Assembly: GCF_037975245.1 (NCBI RefSeq)
Contig: NC_092579.1
Span: 15,388,178-15,448,177 of the forward strand
Direction of reading: 5' to 3'
DNA from: Apostichopus japonicus
Taxonomy: Eukaryota > Echinodermata > Holothuroidea > Aspidochirotida > Stichopodidae
Length of the DNA: 60,000 bases
Positions 58,917-60,000 of this stretch are shown piece by piece. The stretch's first letter is position 1. Each line of letters starts with the position of its first letter. Below the pieces are notes generated by a model, which saw only the letters and a list, made by a program, of their open reading frames with translations, did no database searches and had not been told where the DNA came from. The position numbers and the translations under genes are program-made.

Positions 58917-60000
58917 TGTATATATATCTATACAGTATATATCTATATACCTATGTATCTATATATATCTATATCTATATATAGATCAATATATATCTAT
59001 CTATATCTATATATACACAGATGTATTATTATATTTTTTTCTGTACATGATTCCACAACCCTGCAATTGGAACACTTGCACACATGCCAATGTAACAGCA
59101 GAGGGTCATTATGTAAACTTGAACGTTTAAAGCATTGTGTGCTCTCGTAGTCTCGTATTAATTAAATAAAGGCATTTCAAAATGAAATTAGTGCATGACT
59201 GATTGTAGGGATGCATTTTTTTTCCTATCAGGCACAAACTTTCTTGAATAGGATCTTGCATTTTTGTAATGTAAGATTTTAAAATCATAAAAGAAATTCT
59301 CTGAATTAAAAAAAGGGAACACAGATGCTTAAAATTGCCAGATATTGTGACTCTTATTATAAAGCTACAGTACTGCCTCTTGTATTGCTTTTAATGAAAT
59401 ATTTTTTGCACAAAATCCACCGATAGCTATAAATATTATGGTAGAGGGTGTGAAGATCCATTATTGGAGAGATTTATGGCAGCAGCTGGCTGGTGTTAAA
59501 TGTTTTTTAGTCTGGGGCTACACATGTAGATTTTCATTTATTCCATATCTTACAGTCCTTTATATCTACATGTATACACATATTACACAATTATACAGTA
59601 GTAGGCTTTAGTCGGTAGCTGTATCAATTTTCAAAAAACAAAACGAAAAAACTAGCTGTAGCAATATATGGGATACAAACCAAGTTTGATCATAAATCAT
59701 CTTCTGGTACATCTCGTCCCTCTCTTAAAGGATATACAGTATCATTAGATCATGGGACACATGTACGAGGAAATACATACAGTAGGAATATGATGGAGTA
59801 GGCTACAACACTGTATGTTTCTTCAAGTTTCTACTAACACCAACAAGAATTTCACAGGTTTGTCTAAAATTTCAGGGTGTGACAGAGTGTACTATATCCA
59901 TATATCATCAATAGCCATGCAGTCTATGACAAGTTAATTTTTCAATCATTCTAAAAAAAATTAAAAAGAGAAAAAAAAAATCCTAAAATTGGCAGAGAGA
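58057..60000. other. 3' flank of the GPCR, AT-rich with simple repeats
   Basis: Contains an A run at 58189-58202, a thrice-repeated block CTGTTTAATACT...CACATATTTAAAGTATATAT (about 58640-58845), (TA)n and (TATC)n tracts to about 59015, and AATAAA at about 59164, a possible polyadenylation signal. No further gene was recognised. Confidence 0.5.
58675..59015. repeat. (TA)n / (TATC)n microsatellite cluster
   Basis: Long TA runs at about 58740-58763, 58855-58877 and 58886-58915, then CTATATAT-type repeats. They are interleaved with copies of the GPCR-flank block. Confidence 0.9.

Overview
This 60-kb window is AT-rich animal nuclear DNA. It has interrupted genes with GT-AG introns of about 0.4-12.5 kb, microsatellites, minisatellites, tRNA-derived repeats and dispersed elements. 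The gene content, the intronless rhodopsin-class receptor and the style of the repeats suggest a marine invertebrate deuterostome, probably an echinoderm and perhaps a sea cucumber. The taxon is inference. No prokaryotic, viral or CRISPR signature was seen.

Three protein-coding genes can be supported. (1) Minus strand, about 11.6 kb down to 5.9 kb and continuing off the left edge: the 5' part of a gene with tandem C1 zinc fingers, most like a conventional protein kinase C. Five small exons (28, 109, 32, 74 and 124 nt) join in perfect phase and encode 122 residues: a short leader, one complete C1 domain and the first half of a second. (2) Minus strand, about 51.9 kb down to 20.85 kb: RRN3 (TIF-IA), the RNA polymerase I initiation factor. 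Fifteen exons join in phase and give 560 residues plus a stop codon. Only the N-terminal exon(s) are missing. (3) Plus strand, 57094-58056: an intronless 320-residue rhodopsin-class GPCR with an unusual NVxxY instead of NPxxY.

Layout: 0-5.9 kb is mostly non-coding, with a 105-bp tandem repeat carrying perfect palindromes, a GC-rich orphan ORF and a 42-bp CRE/E2F-like duplication. 5.9-11.6 kb is the C1/PKC-like gene. 11.6-20 kb has no recognised exon but holds promoter-like motif clusters, a SINE and a perfect 38-bp inverted repeat. 20-52 kb is RRN3. Its introns hold almost every repeat in the window: a 3'-terminal minisatellite that has captured part of the last coding exon, a partial exon duplication, a (GAT)n tract of about 400 bp, a 34-bp minisatellite of 1.4 kb, a strand-switching poly-A/T array, and two near-identical 2-kb elements built of ~146-bp units rich in AGGTCA direct repeats. 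52-57 kb is gene-poor, with one tRNA-like sequence. 57-58 kb is the GPCR and 58-60 kb is AT-rich flank.

The three genes have no obvious shared pathway. I found no convincing new molecular system. The most noteworthy signals are the RRN3 terminal exon merged with a minisatellite, the DR1-rich 146-bp-unit element, and the unusual residues in the C1 domains and the GPCR.
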